Assembly (NCBI RefSeq): GCF_013304385.1
Contig: NZ_JAAITU010000038.1
Location: 1 to 39,326 of the forward strand
Direction: 5' to 3'
DNA: 39,326 bases
Source of the DNA: Blautia glucerasea
GTDB lineage: Bacteria > Bacillota > Clostridia > Lachnospirales > Lachnospiraceae
Under the pieces are notes generated by a model. The model was not told the DNA's origin. It made no database searches and saw only the letters and a list, made by a program, of their open reading frames with translations. Shown piece after piece: positions 25,372 through 34,087 of the stretch (position 1 is the first letter of the stretch; each line of letters opens with the position of its first letter). The translations under genes and the position numbers were made by a program.

Positions 25372-26164
25372 CGCAGCAGAACAAATCGTCAGGCTGTCGC
25401 TTGAAGGATTTGAAGTGGCTGTCCGGCTCACAGGCTCGGCGGCGAAGAATATCGCTATTCTGTTAGCTTCCGTGCTGAAGCAGGAGATCAGCCAGTCGAA
25501 TAAGACACGGGGGAAAGCACGGCTTACCAATATGATTAAGTCCGGCAAGGAACTGAAGGTCTTTTCGTTCCAGCAGAAAGACCTGCCGAAGTTTACCGAA
25601 CAGGCAAAACGATACGGCGTCCTTTACTGCGTTCTGCGTGATAAAAATACCAAGAGCGATACGGCGATGGTCGATATTATCGCCCGTGCGGAGGACGCTG
25701 CGAAAATCCAGCGTATTTCCGACCGCTTTGAACTTGGTAAAGTCGATAAGGCTTCCATTGTTTCCGAAGCGGAAAAAGATGTGGCAGACCGTGAAGCGGT
25801 TGCCAATGAAGTGCCTACGAAATCAAGGGGCGAGATCATCGTGGAGGAAGCGATGGGAAAGCCAATGCAGAAGGAGGGAAATTCCCACCAAAACCCCTCG
25901 GTCGCAAAGACGGACAAAAGCCCTCTGTCCGAGCGAGACTTAGAAACGACAGGTACGCACACTGATAAGGGTGTCGCAAAGGCAGCGGATAAGAAGCCTT
26001 CGGTCAAGGAAAAGCTCGACCGATACAAGGCGGCTGCCAAAGCGGAAAAGGAAGCAGAGCGTACTGTGCCGGAGGCTTCCAAAGAGAAGCCGAAAACCCC
26101 TGAAGCCAATCGGCAAACCGTTCACAGGCAGCCGAAGAAATCCAAGAAGTCGAAAGAGAGGTGA
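25355..26164 (+). CDS. PcfB-like relaxosome/coupling accessory protein (DUF3801)
   Basis: The 269-residue product has the PcfB/DUF3801 N-terminal region (about residues 1-135: VRLSLEGFEVAVRLTGSAAK, then KVFSFQQKDLPKFTEQAKR). This family binds the relaxase and VirD4 coupling protein and helps substrate recruitment. The remainder is a Glu/Lys-rich, probably disordered tail. The end (about residues 212-269) shares the pattern SVKEKLDRYKAAAKAEKEAE with the C-terminus of the next gene product, which may mark a common partner. The gene overlaps the relaxase 3' end by 17 bases. Confidence 0.85.
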   Translation: MNNGGDAAEQIVRLSLEGFEVAVRLTGSAAKNIAILLASVLKQEISQSNKTRGKARLTNMIKSGKELKVFSFQQKDLPKFTEQAKRYGVLYCVLRDKNTKSDTAMVDIIARAEDAAKIQRISDRFELGKVDKASIVSEAEKDVADREAVANEVPTKSRGEIIVEEAMGKPMQKEGNSHQNPSVAKTDKSPLSERDLETTGTHTDKGVAKAADKKPSVKEKLDRYKAAAKAEKEAERTVPEASKEKPKTPEANRQTVHRQPKKSKKSKER

Positions 26165-26169
26165 GCGAA

Positions 26170-26997
26170 ATGGATCAACTAAAGGAACACCCGCAGATCG
26201 TGGAACTTTTAGACACGCTCGATAAAAACGGCTTGATGAAAGAGAAAAACGAGGTGCAGTCGCTGGTAAGTTATATCGGCGGTATGGAAGAAACGCTGAC
26301 AGGAATGCTCGGCGAGCTTCAGGATATGCGCCGTGAAATCAATCTGATCCACAACAACACGCTGCGGAGCAAGTGCCATACCCTTGTGGAAAAAACGGAG
26401 AGCAAAATCCGTCAGGGATTTTCCGCAGTCAAAAAGATGAAGGATAATCTGATCCAGTCAGCCGGAAACGCTGTGCGGGCGTTCCGGGAAAAAGGCAGGG
26501 ACGCCATTGCTGAGTCGGTCAGGGCAATGAAAATCCCCGAAGCGCTGGATAAGCTGTCCTCGATGTTCGGTAAACTGTCAAAGGATATGGCGCAGGATAC
26601 AAGAAAACTGTCCGCTATGCAGACGGAGCTTCAGGGCGCAAAGGGGCATTTGAAAAATATGGGGCTGCTGTTTATGGGAAAAGCCGCAAAGGAAGCGGAA
26701 CATTCCAAGAGTGATAAAGGCGTATTATCAAGGTTGTCCCGTTTATTTGAAAAAGCGCAGAAAGGATTTGCGTCTTTGGAGCAAAAGGCGATGGATACGG
26801 CGGATAAGCTCAGAGTTTCCCGTGTGAAATCGTCTGTAAAAGAAAATCTCAGCAGATATAGGGCGGCGGCGAAAGCAGAAAAAGGAACAGAGCGCAGCGA
26901 GCCGACCGCTTCCAAAGAAGAAAACCGCACAGCACAGGCGTTGGGGCAGATTAGCGTCCCGCACCCGCAAAAATCAAATCTATCAAAAGAGAGGTAA
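26170..26997 (+). CDS. DUF6674-like helical ICE protein
   Basis: The 275-residue, almost entirely helical protein opens MDQLKEHPQIVELLDTLDKN and then GMEETLTGMLGELQDMRREI, the pattern of the DUF6674 family of conjugative elements, as far as I can recall. A central segment reads SAGNAVRAFREKGRDAIAES. The C-terminal tail (SSVKENLSRYRAAAKAEKGT) resembles the tail of the preceding PcfB-like protein, so the two may bind the same component. The ATG at 26170 has GAGAGGTGAG before it; a GTG at 26161 overlapping the stop is an alternative. Function unknown, probably structural or regulatory in the transfer complex. Confidence 0.75.
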   Translation: MDQLKEHPQIVELLDTLDKNGLMKEKNEVQSLVSYIGGMEETLTGMLGELQDMRREINLIHNNTLRSKCHTLVEKTESKIRQGFSAVKKMKDNLIQSAGNAVRAFREKGRDAIAESVRAMKIPEALDKLSSMFGKLSKDMAQDTRKLSAMQTELQGAKGHLKNMGLLFMGKAAKEAEHSKSDKGVLSRLSRLFEKAQKGFASLEQKAMDTADKLRVSRVKSSVKENLSRYRAAAKAEKGTERSEPTASKEENRTAQALGQISVPHPQKSNLSKER

Positions 26998-27003
26998 AAA
27001 GAT

Positions 27004-27891
27004 ATGACCAACGATTTTAAGAATAAGCAAAGCAGCGGCGCAAGACCGCCGAGACTTTCGCCGGAGGAATACGCCGCCAAGAAAAAGGCGGAGAAAGAAG
27101 CCATTTATCAACTGCTCGACAATACCGCTTCGGAAGTGGTGCAGTCGCCGGAAAAATTCAAAGCCTACCTTGATGTGCAGAGCCGTATGGACAGGTACAC
27201 AGCGAACAATGCGTTGCTGATGTATAAGCAATTCCCGCAGGCAAGTCAAATCAAGGAATTTGGCGATTGGACGGCGGACGGTGTAAAGGTCAATAAAGGC
27301 TCCAAGACCTTTATTATCCTTGATCCCTACGAGTACACCAAGAAGGACGGGACAATCGGCATTGATTTCAATTTGAAAAGAGTGCTGGATGTTTCACAGA
27401 CCAACGGCAAGCGCCCTGCCGCCCCGACCGCTAACCGTGATCCGAGAAAGTTGGTGGCGGTTATGCTCGACAGCGCCCCAATCAATATTGAAAGCACCAA
27501 TGAGCTGCCTTATCCCGATATGGGCGCTTTCTATAAAAATGAAGATCAGACGCTTTATGTGAAGCGGGACATCGGCGACAGCGTTGCCCTCTGCCAGTGC
27601 GTCGCTCAGGAACTCGGTCACGCCGAGCTTTCTATGAACAGCGAGGTATACAGCCGCAGGGATATGGGATTTCAGGCGGTGTGCATTGGGTATATGCTCT
27701 GCAAGAAATACGGAGTCGATACGCAGAATTTCGCTATCGACCGTATCCCCGACGAACTGAAAAACAAAGAGCCGAAAGAAATTAAAGCTGAACTCGGCAA
27801 GACGCAGAAGGCGTTTAAGGAAATTACCGCCCGTGTTTCCGACGAGCTGTACCGCCAGCGGGCGGAGCGCTCAAAGGAACAGGAGAGATAA
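27004..27891 (+). CDS. ArdC-like protein with degenerate zinc-protease motif
   Basis: The 295-residue product has an ArdC-type ssDNA-binding N-terminus (YTANNALLMYKQFPQASQIK, then NKGSKTFIIL), the same fold as the start of the polyvalent protein. The C-terminal half resembles the metallopeptidase-like part of ArdC, but the expected HExxH is AQELGHAELS, with Gln in place of the first His. ArdC-type proteins protect incoming DNA from restriction, so this may act as an antirestriction protein without zinc-dependent activity. Position in the transfer operon just ahead of VirD4 fits early expression in the recipient. The ATG at 27004 follows GAGAGGT. Confidence 0.75.
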   Translation: MTNDFKNKQSSGARPPRLSPEEYAAKKKAEKEAIYQLLDNTASEVVQSPEKFKAYLDVQSRMDRYTANNALLMYKQFPQASQIKEFGDWTADGVKVNKGSKTFIILDPYEYTKKDGTIGIDFNLKRVLDVSQTNGKRPAAPTANRDPRKLVAVMLDSAPINIESTNELPYPDMGAFYKNEDQTLYVKRDIGDSVALCQCVAQELGHAELSMNSEVYSRRDMGFQAVCIGYMLCKKYGVDTQNFAIDRIPDELKNKEPKEIKAELGKTQKAFKEITARVSDELYRQRAERSKEQER

Positions 27892-27906
27892 CCGGAGGTA
27901 GCTGCG

Positions 27907-28107
27907 ATGAAAGAAGAACTCTACCATATCGCTTTGGACGATTATGAACACGGCGTTGTGATCCGTTCCCTGAACGATAAAAAGACCGACCTCAAAAAAG
28001 AGGGCAAGTCCACCGACGCCGTAGACGATCTGATTATTAAAATCGGTCACGCCCCAAGACGCAAGTTCAAAGTGGTAGAAAAGGAATCCTGCCGTGAATC
28101 GAGATAG
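27907..28107 (+). CDS. Small hypothetical protein before the coupling protein
   Basis: The 66-residue product is MKEELYHIALDDYEHGVVIR and so on, acidic then basic, with a C-terminus KVVEKESCRESR. It has an ACCGGAGGTAG site and overlaps the VirD4 gene start by 14 bases. It is a typical small ORF of these transfer operons. No family I can name with certainty. Probably co-translated with VirD4. Confidence 0.65.
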   Translation: MKEELYHIALDDYEHGVVIRSLNDKKTDLKKEGKSTDAVDDLIIKIGHAPRRKFKVVEKESCRESR

Positions 28108-29887
28108 CAACAAGCAGTCTGCGATTATCCTTGCGGTTATTGGGATTCTTCCCGTTGTGTGGCTCGGCTTATTGATAGCGCCGTCCGTCAAGGGCGGTCT
28201 GCCGGAGATACTGCCGAGCCTTTTGACGGCATTCAATGATCCGTTCCATATCGAGCTTTGCGGGGACAGCTTAAAAACTGTCCTCGTTTTGCTTTTGCTC
28301 TACGGAATGGGGATTGGAATTTATTTGTCCACACGGAGGAACTACCGCAGGCGTGAGGAACACGGCTCAGCGAAATGGGGCAGCGCAAAAGCCATTGATA
28401 AAAAGTACCGTCAAAGCCCGCCCTCGGAAAATAAGCTGATGACGCAGAATGTCCGAATCGGACTCAATGCGAAAAAGCACCGGAGGAATCTGAATACTCT
28501 GGTGTGCGGCGGCTCCGGCGCAGGCAAGACAAGATTCTATTGCAAGCCGAATTTAATGCAGACAAGCAATTCCTCTCAGGTAATTTTAGATCCAAAAGGG
28601 GAAATTCTGCGTGATGTCGGCAATCTGCTTGAAAAAGCAGGCTATGAGATCAAGGTGCTGGACTTGATTTCAATGGAGAAAAGCCATTGCTACAACCCGT
28701 TTGTCTATCTCAGGAACGACAACGATATTCAGCGCCTTGTGACCAATCTTTTTAAGAGTACCACCCCGAAAGGCTCACAGTCCAACGATCCTTTTTGGGA
28801 TACTGCGGCGAGTATGCTTTTACTCGCCCTTATTTTTTATTTGCACTACGAAGCGCCGGAGGAGGAACAGAATTTTGCGATGGTAATGGAAATGCTCAGG
28901 GCGGCGGCGATTGAGGACGAGGAGGACAACCGCCCTTCTCCCCTCGACAATCTGTTTGCCGATTTGGAAATGGATAATCCCGACCATATTGCATTGAAAT
29001 ACTATCGTTCCTACCACTCCGGCTCGGCAAAGACCTTGAAATCCATTCAGATTACCCTTGCCGCAAGATTGGAGAAATTCAATCTTGAAAGCTTAGCGGC
29101 GCTGACTTCCGCTGATGAGCTTGACCTTGCTTCAATGGGCGAGAAGAAAACGGCGCTGTTTGCGCTGATACCGGATAATGATTCGAGCTTCAATTTCCTC
29201 GTCAGTATCCTCTACACACAGCTTTTCCAGCAGCTTTTTTACTCCGCCGACCATATCCACGGCGGCAGTCTGCCGATACCTGTCCATTTTTTGATGGACG
29301 AATTTGCGAATGTTTCGCTGCCTGACGATTTTGACAAGATACTTTCCGTTATGCGTTCAAGAGGCGTATCAGTATCCATTATCCTGCAAAATCTGGCACA
29401 GCTCAAAGCCCTTTTTGAAAAGCAATGGGAATCCATCGTAGGCAACTGCGATGAATTTCTCTATCTCGGCGGCAATGAGCAGAGTACGCACAAGTATGTG
29501 TCCGAGCTTTTAGGCAAGGAAACGATTGATACGAACACCTACGGGAAAAGCGAGGGGCGGAGCGGAAACTACTCGACCAATTATCAGATTTCCGGTCGTG
29601 AGCTGCTTACCCCTGATGAAGTGAGAATGCTCGACAACCGCTACGCTATTTTGTTTATCCGTGGCGAGCTTCCGGTAATGGATTTGAAGTACGACATTTT
29701 GAAGCACCCGAATGTGGCGTATACCGCAGACGGGAAAGGCGGCGTGTATCAGCACGGCGAAGTCACAAAAAATGTGGCGACCATTGAAACCCTGTATGTT
29801 GATCTCGACAGCGTTCCCGAAATGGAGCTTTCGGAAACGACTTACGAGCTGTTGTCCGATGAGGACTTTGAGAACTTATCAAATTGA
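28094..29887 (+). CDS. VirD4/TraG-type coupling protein
   Basis: The 597-residue T4SS coupling ATPase has two N-terminal membrane helices (about residues 8-25 and 54-75). Walker A is GGSGAGKT (139-146), and the Walker B area contains FLMDEFANV (about 398-406). Family markers also include ILDPKGEI and SRGVSVSIILQNLAQLK. It joins the relaxosome to the transfer channel and pumps DNA. The start is GTG at 28094 with AAGGAA upstream; no closer ATG fits. PcfB-like and relaxase genes upstream and VirB2/VirB6-like genes downstream make the role clear. Confidence 0.93.
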   Translation: MNRDSNKQSAIILAVIGILPVVWLGLLIAPSVKGGLPEILPSLLTAFNDPFHIELCGDSLKTVLVLLLLYGMGIGIYLSTRRNYRRREEHGSAKWGSAKAIDKKYRQSPPSENKLMTQNVRIGLNAKKHRRNLNTLVCGGSGAGKTRFYCKPNLMQTSNSSQVILDPKGEILRDVGNLLEKAGYEIKVLDLISMEKSHCYNPFVYLRNDNDIQRLVTNLFKSTTPKGSQSNDPFWDTAASMLLLALIFYLHYEAPEEEQNFAMVMEMLRAAAIEDEEDNRPSPLDNLFADLEMDNPDHIALKYYRSYHSGSAKTLKSIQITLAARLEKFNLESLAALTSADELDLASMGEKKTALFALIPDNDSSFNFLVSILYTQLFQQLFYSADHIHGGSLPIPVHFLMDEFANVSLPDDFDKILSVMRSRGVSVSIILQNLAQLKALFEKQWESIVGNCDEFLYLGGNEQSTHKYVSELLGKETIDTNTYGKSEGRSGNYSTNYQISGRELLTPDEVRMLDNRYAILFIRGELPVMDLKYDILKHPNVAYTADGKGGVYQHGEVTKNVATIETLYVDLDSVPEMELSETTYELLSDEDFENLSN

Positions 29888-29902
29888 TTGGAGGAAAACA
29901 GA

Positions 29903-30259
29903 ATGAATATTTTTCATAAGACGCAGAAGAAAGAAACCCGCAAACTGCCGATGACCGGAAAGGTAAAGAAAGGCTTTCGTTATTACTGTGCGGCGGTTTT
30001 AAGCCTGACTGCTGTTTTTGCGATGTCTACAACGGCTTTCGCCGCAGGCGATCCGCTTACCGTTGTCAACAACCTGTCCGATTTCATCTTCGGCTTTATC
30101 CGTGCGATTGGTCTGATCCTGCTCGGTTTTGGTATCGTTCAGGTAGGACTTTCCCTGAAATCCCACGATCCTTCGCAGCGTGCAAACGGATTTCTGACGC
30201 TGGCGGGCGGTATCATTATCGTTTTTGCGAAAGAAATCCTCACTCTGATTACGGGCTAA
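29903..30259 (+). CDS. VirB2/TrbC-like (Maff2-type) membrane subunit
   Basis: The 118-residue product has a signal-like N-terminus (about residues 26-48, ending TTAFA-A) followed by two hydrophobic helices: FIFGFIRAIGLILLGFGIV and TLAGGIIIVFAKEILTLI. This is the layout of VirB2/TrbC-type or Maff2-type subunits of Gram-positive T4SS. The ATG at 29903 has TTGGAGG nine bases upstream; a TTG at 29888 is an unlikely alternative. A strong terminator follows (30282-30321), which would let this small subunit be made in excess of the channel proteins downstream. Confidence 0.8.
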   Translation: MNIFHKTQKKETRKLPMTGKVKKGFRYYCAAVLSLTAVFAMSTTAFAAGDPLTVVNNLSDFIFGFIRAIGLILLGFGIVQVGLSLKSHDPSQRANGFLTLAGGIIIVFAKEILTLITG

Positions 30260-30281
30260 TCCTTTACGCAAACGACGCTCA

Positions 30282-30321
30282 GGGGCGTTCCTGAAAAACA
30301 ATTCAGGGACGCCCCATTTTT
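30282..30321 (+). terminator. Intercistronic terminator after the VirB2-like gene
   Basis: GGGGCGTTCCTGAA (30282-30295) pairs with TTCAGGGACGCCCC (30302-30315), 14 base pairs with one wobble, and is followed by ATTTTT. Since no promoter is obvious after it, it probably attenuates rather than ends the operon. Confidence 0.8.
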
Positions 30322-30344
30322 CTTTTTAAGGAGGTGCTACGAAA

Positions 30345-31181
30345 TTGAGTGATAACTGGGTAGTTCAGAATCTCCAGAATGCCCTCGAAACTTGGAATGA
30401 AAAACTCGCTGAGATATGGCAGCTCATCACAACTACGCCGCAGAGCTTCAAAGGCGGTGGGATATGGGCGGTCATTGTCAATATCAACGGCGCTGTGCAG
30501 GCGATTGGTCTTGCGCTTTTGGTGCTGTTTTTTGTGGTCGGTATGGTACGCACCTGCGGCAGCTTCAGTGATGTCAAGAAACCGGAACACGCTGTCAAGC
30601 TCTTTATCCGATTTGCGCTTGCAAAGGCGGGTATCACTTACGGTATGGAGCTAATGCTTGCCCTGTTCAATATCGTGCAGGGTACAATCGGCACGATTAT
30701 GACCGCCGCAGGCTTTACTTCCGCACAGCAGACCACTCTGCCGCAGGAAATGATTGACACCATAGAAAGCTGCGGCTTTTTCGAGAGTATCCCGTTATGG
30801 GCGGTTACGCTCATCGGCGGCTTGTTTATCACAGTAATGTCATTCCTGCTCATAATGACGGTGTACGGGAGATTTTTTAAGTTATATATGTATACGGCGC
30901 TCGCCCCGATTCCGCTTTCCACTTTTGCGGGAGAGCCGAGTCAGAATGTGGGGAAATCATTTATCAAAAGCTACTGCGCCGTATGTTTGGAAGGTGCAGT
31001 GATTGTTTTAGCCTGCATTATCTTCTCGCTGTTCGCTTCTTCCCCGCCTGTGGTCGATCCCAATGCGGCGGCAGTCACGCAGGTTTGGTCATATATCGGC
31101 GAGCTGCTCTTTAATATGCTCGTTTTGGTCGGCTCGGTGCGGATGTCTGACCGGATAATCCGTGAGATGATGGGACTGTAA
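30345..31181 (+). CDS. VirB6/TrbL-like membrane channel protein
   Basis: This 278-residue polytopic membrane protein has about six hydrophobic segments: near 51-66, 88-110, 135-175, 178-200, 212-235 and 248-265. The pattern (AIGLALLVLFFVVGMVRTCG, YGRFFKLYMYTALAPIPLS) is that of the VirB6/TrbL family of Gram-positive T4SS. It forms part of the inner channel. The start is TTG at 30345 with AAGGAGGTG 12 bases upstream. It is followed by a Cys-rich microprotein and PrgI, then VirB4, the usual core order. Confidence 0.82.
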   Translation: MSDNWVVQNLQNALETWNEKLAEIWQLITTTPQSFKGGGIWAVIVNINGAVQAIGLALLVLFFVVGMVRTCGSFSDVKKPEHAVKLFIRFALAKAGITYGMELMLALFNIVQGTIGTIMTAAGFTSAQQTTLPQEMIDTIESCGFFESIPLWAVTLIGGLFITVMSFLLIMTVYGRFFKLYMYTALAPIPLSTFAGEPSQNVGKSFIKSYCAVCLEGAVIVLACIIFSLFASSPPVVDPNAAAVTQVWSYIGELLFNMLVLVGSVRMSDRIIREMMGL

Positions 31182-31191
31182 GGAGAACAGA

Positions 31192-31362
31192 ATGAAACGA
31201 ATATACAACAAATTCAAGGGCTACACCCTTGCGGACTGCGATTGCAGATATTGCCTGTATTACGGAGGGCGGCGAAAAGGCAAAGTTATCTGTCTTGCAG
31301 ACGAGTGCGTCTGCGCCGATGAAATCCGGCAGGCACAAAAACGAAAAGAAAGGAGTTCCTAA
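31192..31362 (+). CDS. Cys-rich microprotein between VirB6-like and PrgI
   Basis: The 56-residue ORF starts with ATG at 31192 and is preceded by AAGGAGAACAG. It contains six Cys: CDCRYC near 16-21, then CLADECVC at 34-41, a paired-Cys layout that suggests a bound metal. The C-terminus KRKERSS encodes AAAGGAGT, which serves as the ribosome binding site of prgI. The stop TAA overlaps the ATG of prgI (TAAATGG spacing), so it is coupled. The function is not known. Confidence 0.65.
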   Translation: MKRIYNKFKGYTLADCDCRYCLYYGGRRKGKVICLADECVCADEIRQAQKRKERSS

Positions 31363-31728
31363 ATGGAAGTCAAAATCAACAGAGAAATCAGGAATTACAC
31401 GGAAGCGATGTTTTTCGGACTGTCACTGCGGCAGTTCATTTTTTCTGCCTGCGCCTGCGTGGTGGCGGTGGGTATCTATTTTCTGCTCAAGCCCTATGTC
31501 GGCACGGAAACCGTATCGTGGATGTGCATTTTGGGAGCCGCACCCTTTGCGGCTCTTGGTTTTGTTAAATACAACGGAATGACCGCCGAGAAATTTATCT
31601 ATGCGTGGATCAAGTCGGAGTTTTTAATGCCGAAAAAGCTCACTTTCCGTTCAACGAATACCTACTACGAGCTGTTCAAGCCGAGTATCGAAGCAAAAGC
31701 AAAGGAGGCTATGAAATCGAATGATTAA
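31363..31728 (+). CDS. prgI: PrgI-family conjugation membrane protein
   Basis: The 121-residue product starts MEVKINREIRNYTEAMFFGL and has two membrane helices (about 24-42 and 51-68), then a basic C-terminal tail. This is the PrgI-family layout of Gram-positive T4SS. PrgI is a small inner-membrane partner of VirB4. The ATG is one base after the microprotein stop with AAAGGAG upstream, and the 3' end overlaps VirB4 by 8 bases. A standard order in these elements. Confidence 0.88.
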   Translation: MEVKINREIRNYTEAMFFGLSLRQFIFSACACVVAVGIYFLLKPYVGTETVSWMCILGAAPFAALGFVKYNGMTAEKFIYAWIKSEFLMPKKLTFRSTNTYYELFKPSIEAKAKEAMKSND

Positions 31729-34054
31729 AACACTTACCAATCTCCGCAAGCAGGAAAAGGAAAAGTTTGTCGTGCCGAAGGGCGTTCAGGATGTGATCCC
31801 CATTACCGCCATTTATGACGACGGTATTTTTCAGATCGGGAAAGACAAGTTTTCCAAGACCTATAAATTTTCAGATATTAACTACGCTGTTGCCAGCCGT
31901 GAGGACAAGGAAGCGATGTTCCTTGAATACTCGGAGCTGCTCAATTCCCTCGACTCCGGCGCAACGACAAAAATCACGATCAACAACCGCCGCTTAAACC
32001 GATTGGACTTTGAGAACAACATCCTTATCCCGATGAAAGGCGACAGCCTTGATGAATACCGTGAGGAGTATAACAAAATCCTTTTGGAAAAAGCCACAGG
32101 CGCAAACGCTATCGTGCAGGATAAGTATATGACGATTTCCGTCAACAAGAAGAATATTGAGGACGCAAGGAATTATTTTGCCCGTGTGGGCGCTGACCTG
32201 ATCGCCCACTTCGGCAGGCTCGGCAGCAAGTGCTTGGAGCTGGAAACCGATGAAAGGCTGCGTATCTTCCACGACTTTTACCGTGTGGGCGAGGAATCCT
32301 CTTTCCACTTTGATATAAAGGAAACCCGCAAAAAGGGACACAGCTTCAAGGACTATATCTGCCCTGATTCAATGGAATTTGAAAAGGACTACTTCAAAAT
32401 GGGCGACCGTTATGGGAGAGTCCTTTTTTTGCGTGAGTACGCATCCTATATCAAGGACAGTATGGTGGCGGAGCTGACCGATCTCAACCGCAATCTGATG
32501 ATGTCGATTGATGTTGTACCCGTGCCGACTGATGAAGCGGTACGGGAAGCGGAAAATCGTCTGCTTGGTGTGGAAACGAATATTACCAACTGGCAGAGGC
32601 GGCAGAACTCCAATAATAACTTTTCGGCGACCGTTCCCTATGATATGGAACAGCAGAAAAAGGAAATGAAGGAATTTCTCGATGATTTAACGACGAGAGA
32701 TCAGAGAATGATGTTCGCCGTGATTACCTTTGTGCATACGGCGGATTCCAAAGAACAGCTTGATAACGACACGGAAGCGCTGCTTACCACGGCGAGAAAG
32801 CACCTTTGTCAGTTCGGCGTGTTGAAATTCCAGCAGGTGGACGGGCTGAATACGGTTATGCCGTTTGGCGTGCGGAAGATTGATACCTTCCGTACCCTCA
32901 CAACCGAAAGTCTCGCCGTGTTTATCCCGTTTCGGGTGCAGGATATTTTTCACGAGAACGGTATCTACTACGGGCAGAATGTTATCAGCAAGAATATGAT
33001 TATTGCCGACCGCAAACAGCTTTTGAACGGTAATTCCTTTATCCTCGGCGTATCCGGCGGCGGCAAGTCCTTTGCTGCAAAGGGAGAAATCGAGAATGTA
33101 ATCCTTTCTTCGGAATCAGATGTTATCATCATTGATCCGGAGCGAGAATATTCACAGCTTGTTAAGGCGCTCGGCGGCGAGGTAATCCATATTTCCGCCA
33201 CTTCGCAAAATCACATCAACGCTATGGATATGACGAAGGAGTACGGCGACGGGGCGAATCCGGTTATTTTGAAGTCGGAGTTTATTATGTCCCTGTGCGA
33301 GCAGCTCATCGGCGGCAGCAACCTCGGCGCAAAGCAGAAGTCCATTATCGACCGCTGCACCGCCAGCGTGTACCGCACCTATCAGCAGAATAACTATCAG
33401 GGCGAAGTGCCGACCTTGCAGGATTTCAGGGCGGAGCTTCTGAAACAGGACGAGCCGGAGGCGAAGGAAATCGCCCTTGCCATCGAGCTGTTTACAAGCG
33501 GCAGCTTGAACACCTTTGCGAAGCATACGAATGTGGATACCAATAACCGTCTGATCTGCTATGACATTTTAGACCTCGGCAAACAGCTTATGCCTATCGG
33601 TATGCTGGTCGTTCTCGACTCTATCTTAAACCGCATTACGCAGAACAGGGCGAAAGGCAGAAATACCTTCATCTTTATTGATGAGATTTATCTGCTGTTC
33701 CAGCACGAGTATTCCGCTAACTTCCTTTTTACCCTTTGGAAGCGTGTGCGTAAATACGGTGCTTATGCGACGGGTATTACGCAGAATGTGGACGACCTTT
33801 TGCAGAGCCATACGGCAAGGACAATGCTCGCAAACTCTGAGTTTATCATTATGCTCAATCAGGCTTCCACGGACAGGCTGGAGCTGGCGAAGCTCTTAAA
33901 TATCTCCGACCTTCAGATGTCGTATATTACGAATGTGGAAGCCGGACACGGGCTTATCAAGGTGGGCAGTTCCCTTGTGCCGTTCGCAAATAAATTCCCG
34001 AAAAATACGAAGCTGTATAAGCTGATGACAACAAAACCGGGCGAGAGCGCATAA
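31721..34054 (+). CDS. VirB4-type conjugation ATPase
   Basis: The 777-residue AAA+ ATPase powers the T4SS. Walker A GVSGGGKSFAAKG is at about 443-455 and Walker B TFIFIDEIYLL near 648-658, with a GITQNVDDLLQS sensor-type stretch. The N-terminal VirB4 domain (about 1-420) lacks membrane helices. The N-terminus KFVVPKGVQDVIPITAIYDD is typical of the CD1110-type VirB4 of C. difficile conjugative elements, as I recall the family. The start overlaps prgI by 8 bases, with AAAGGAGG 12 bases upstream. It is the main motor of the channel. Confidence 0.93.
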   Translation: MIKTLTNLRKQEKEKFVVPKGVQDVIPITAIYDDGIFQIGKDKFSKTYKFSDINYAVASREDKEAMFLEYSELLNSLDSGATTKITINNRRLNRLDFENNILIPMKGDSLDEYREEYNKILLEKATGANAIVQDKYMTISVNKKNIEDARNYFARVGADLIAHFGRLGSKCLELETDERLRIFHDFYRVGEESSFHFDIKETRKKGHSFKDYICPDSMEFEKDYFKMGDRYGRVLFLREYASYIKDSMVAELTDLNRNLMMSIDVVPVPTDEAVREAENRLLGVETNITNWQRRQNSNNNFSATVPYDMEQQKKEMKEFLDDLTTRDQRMMFAVITFVHTADSKEQLDNDTEALLTTARKHLCQFGVLKFQQVDGLNTVMPFGVRKIDTFRTLTTESLAVFIPFRVQDIFHENGIYYGQNVISKNMIIADRKQLLNGNSFILGVSGGGKSFAAKGEIENVILSSESDVIIIDPEREYSQLVKALGGEVIHISATSQNHINAMDMTKEYGDGANPVILKSEFIMSLCEQLIGGSNLGAKQKSIIDRCTASVYRTYQQNNYQGEVPTLQDFRAELLKQDEPEAKEIALAIELFTSGSLNTFAKHTNVDTNNRLICYDILDLGKQLMPIGMLVVLDSILNRITQNRAKGRNTFIFIDEIYLLFQHEYSANFLFTLWKRVRKYGAYATGITQNVDDLLQSHTARTMLANSEFIIMLNQASTDRLELAKLLNISDLQMSYITNVEAGHGLIKVGSSLVPFANKFPKNTKLYKLMTTKPGESA

Positions 34055-34087
34055 GCTCCCGCCCCTTGTTTCAGAAAGGATATGGCA

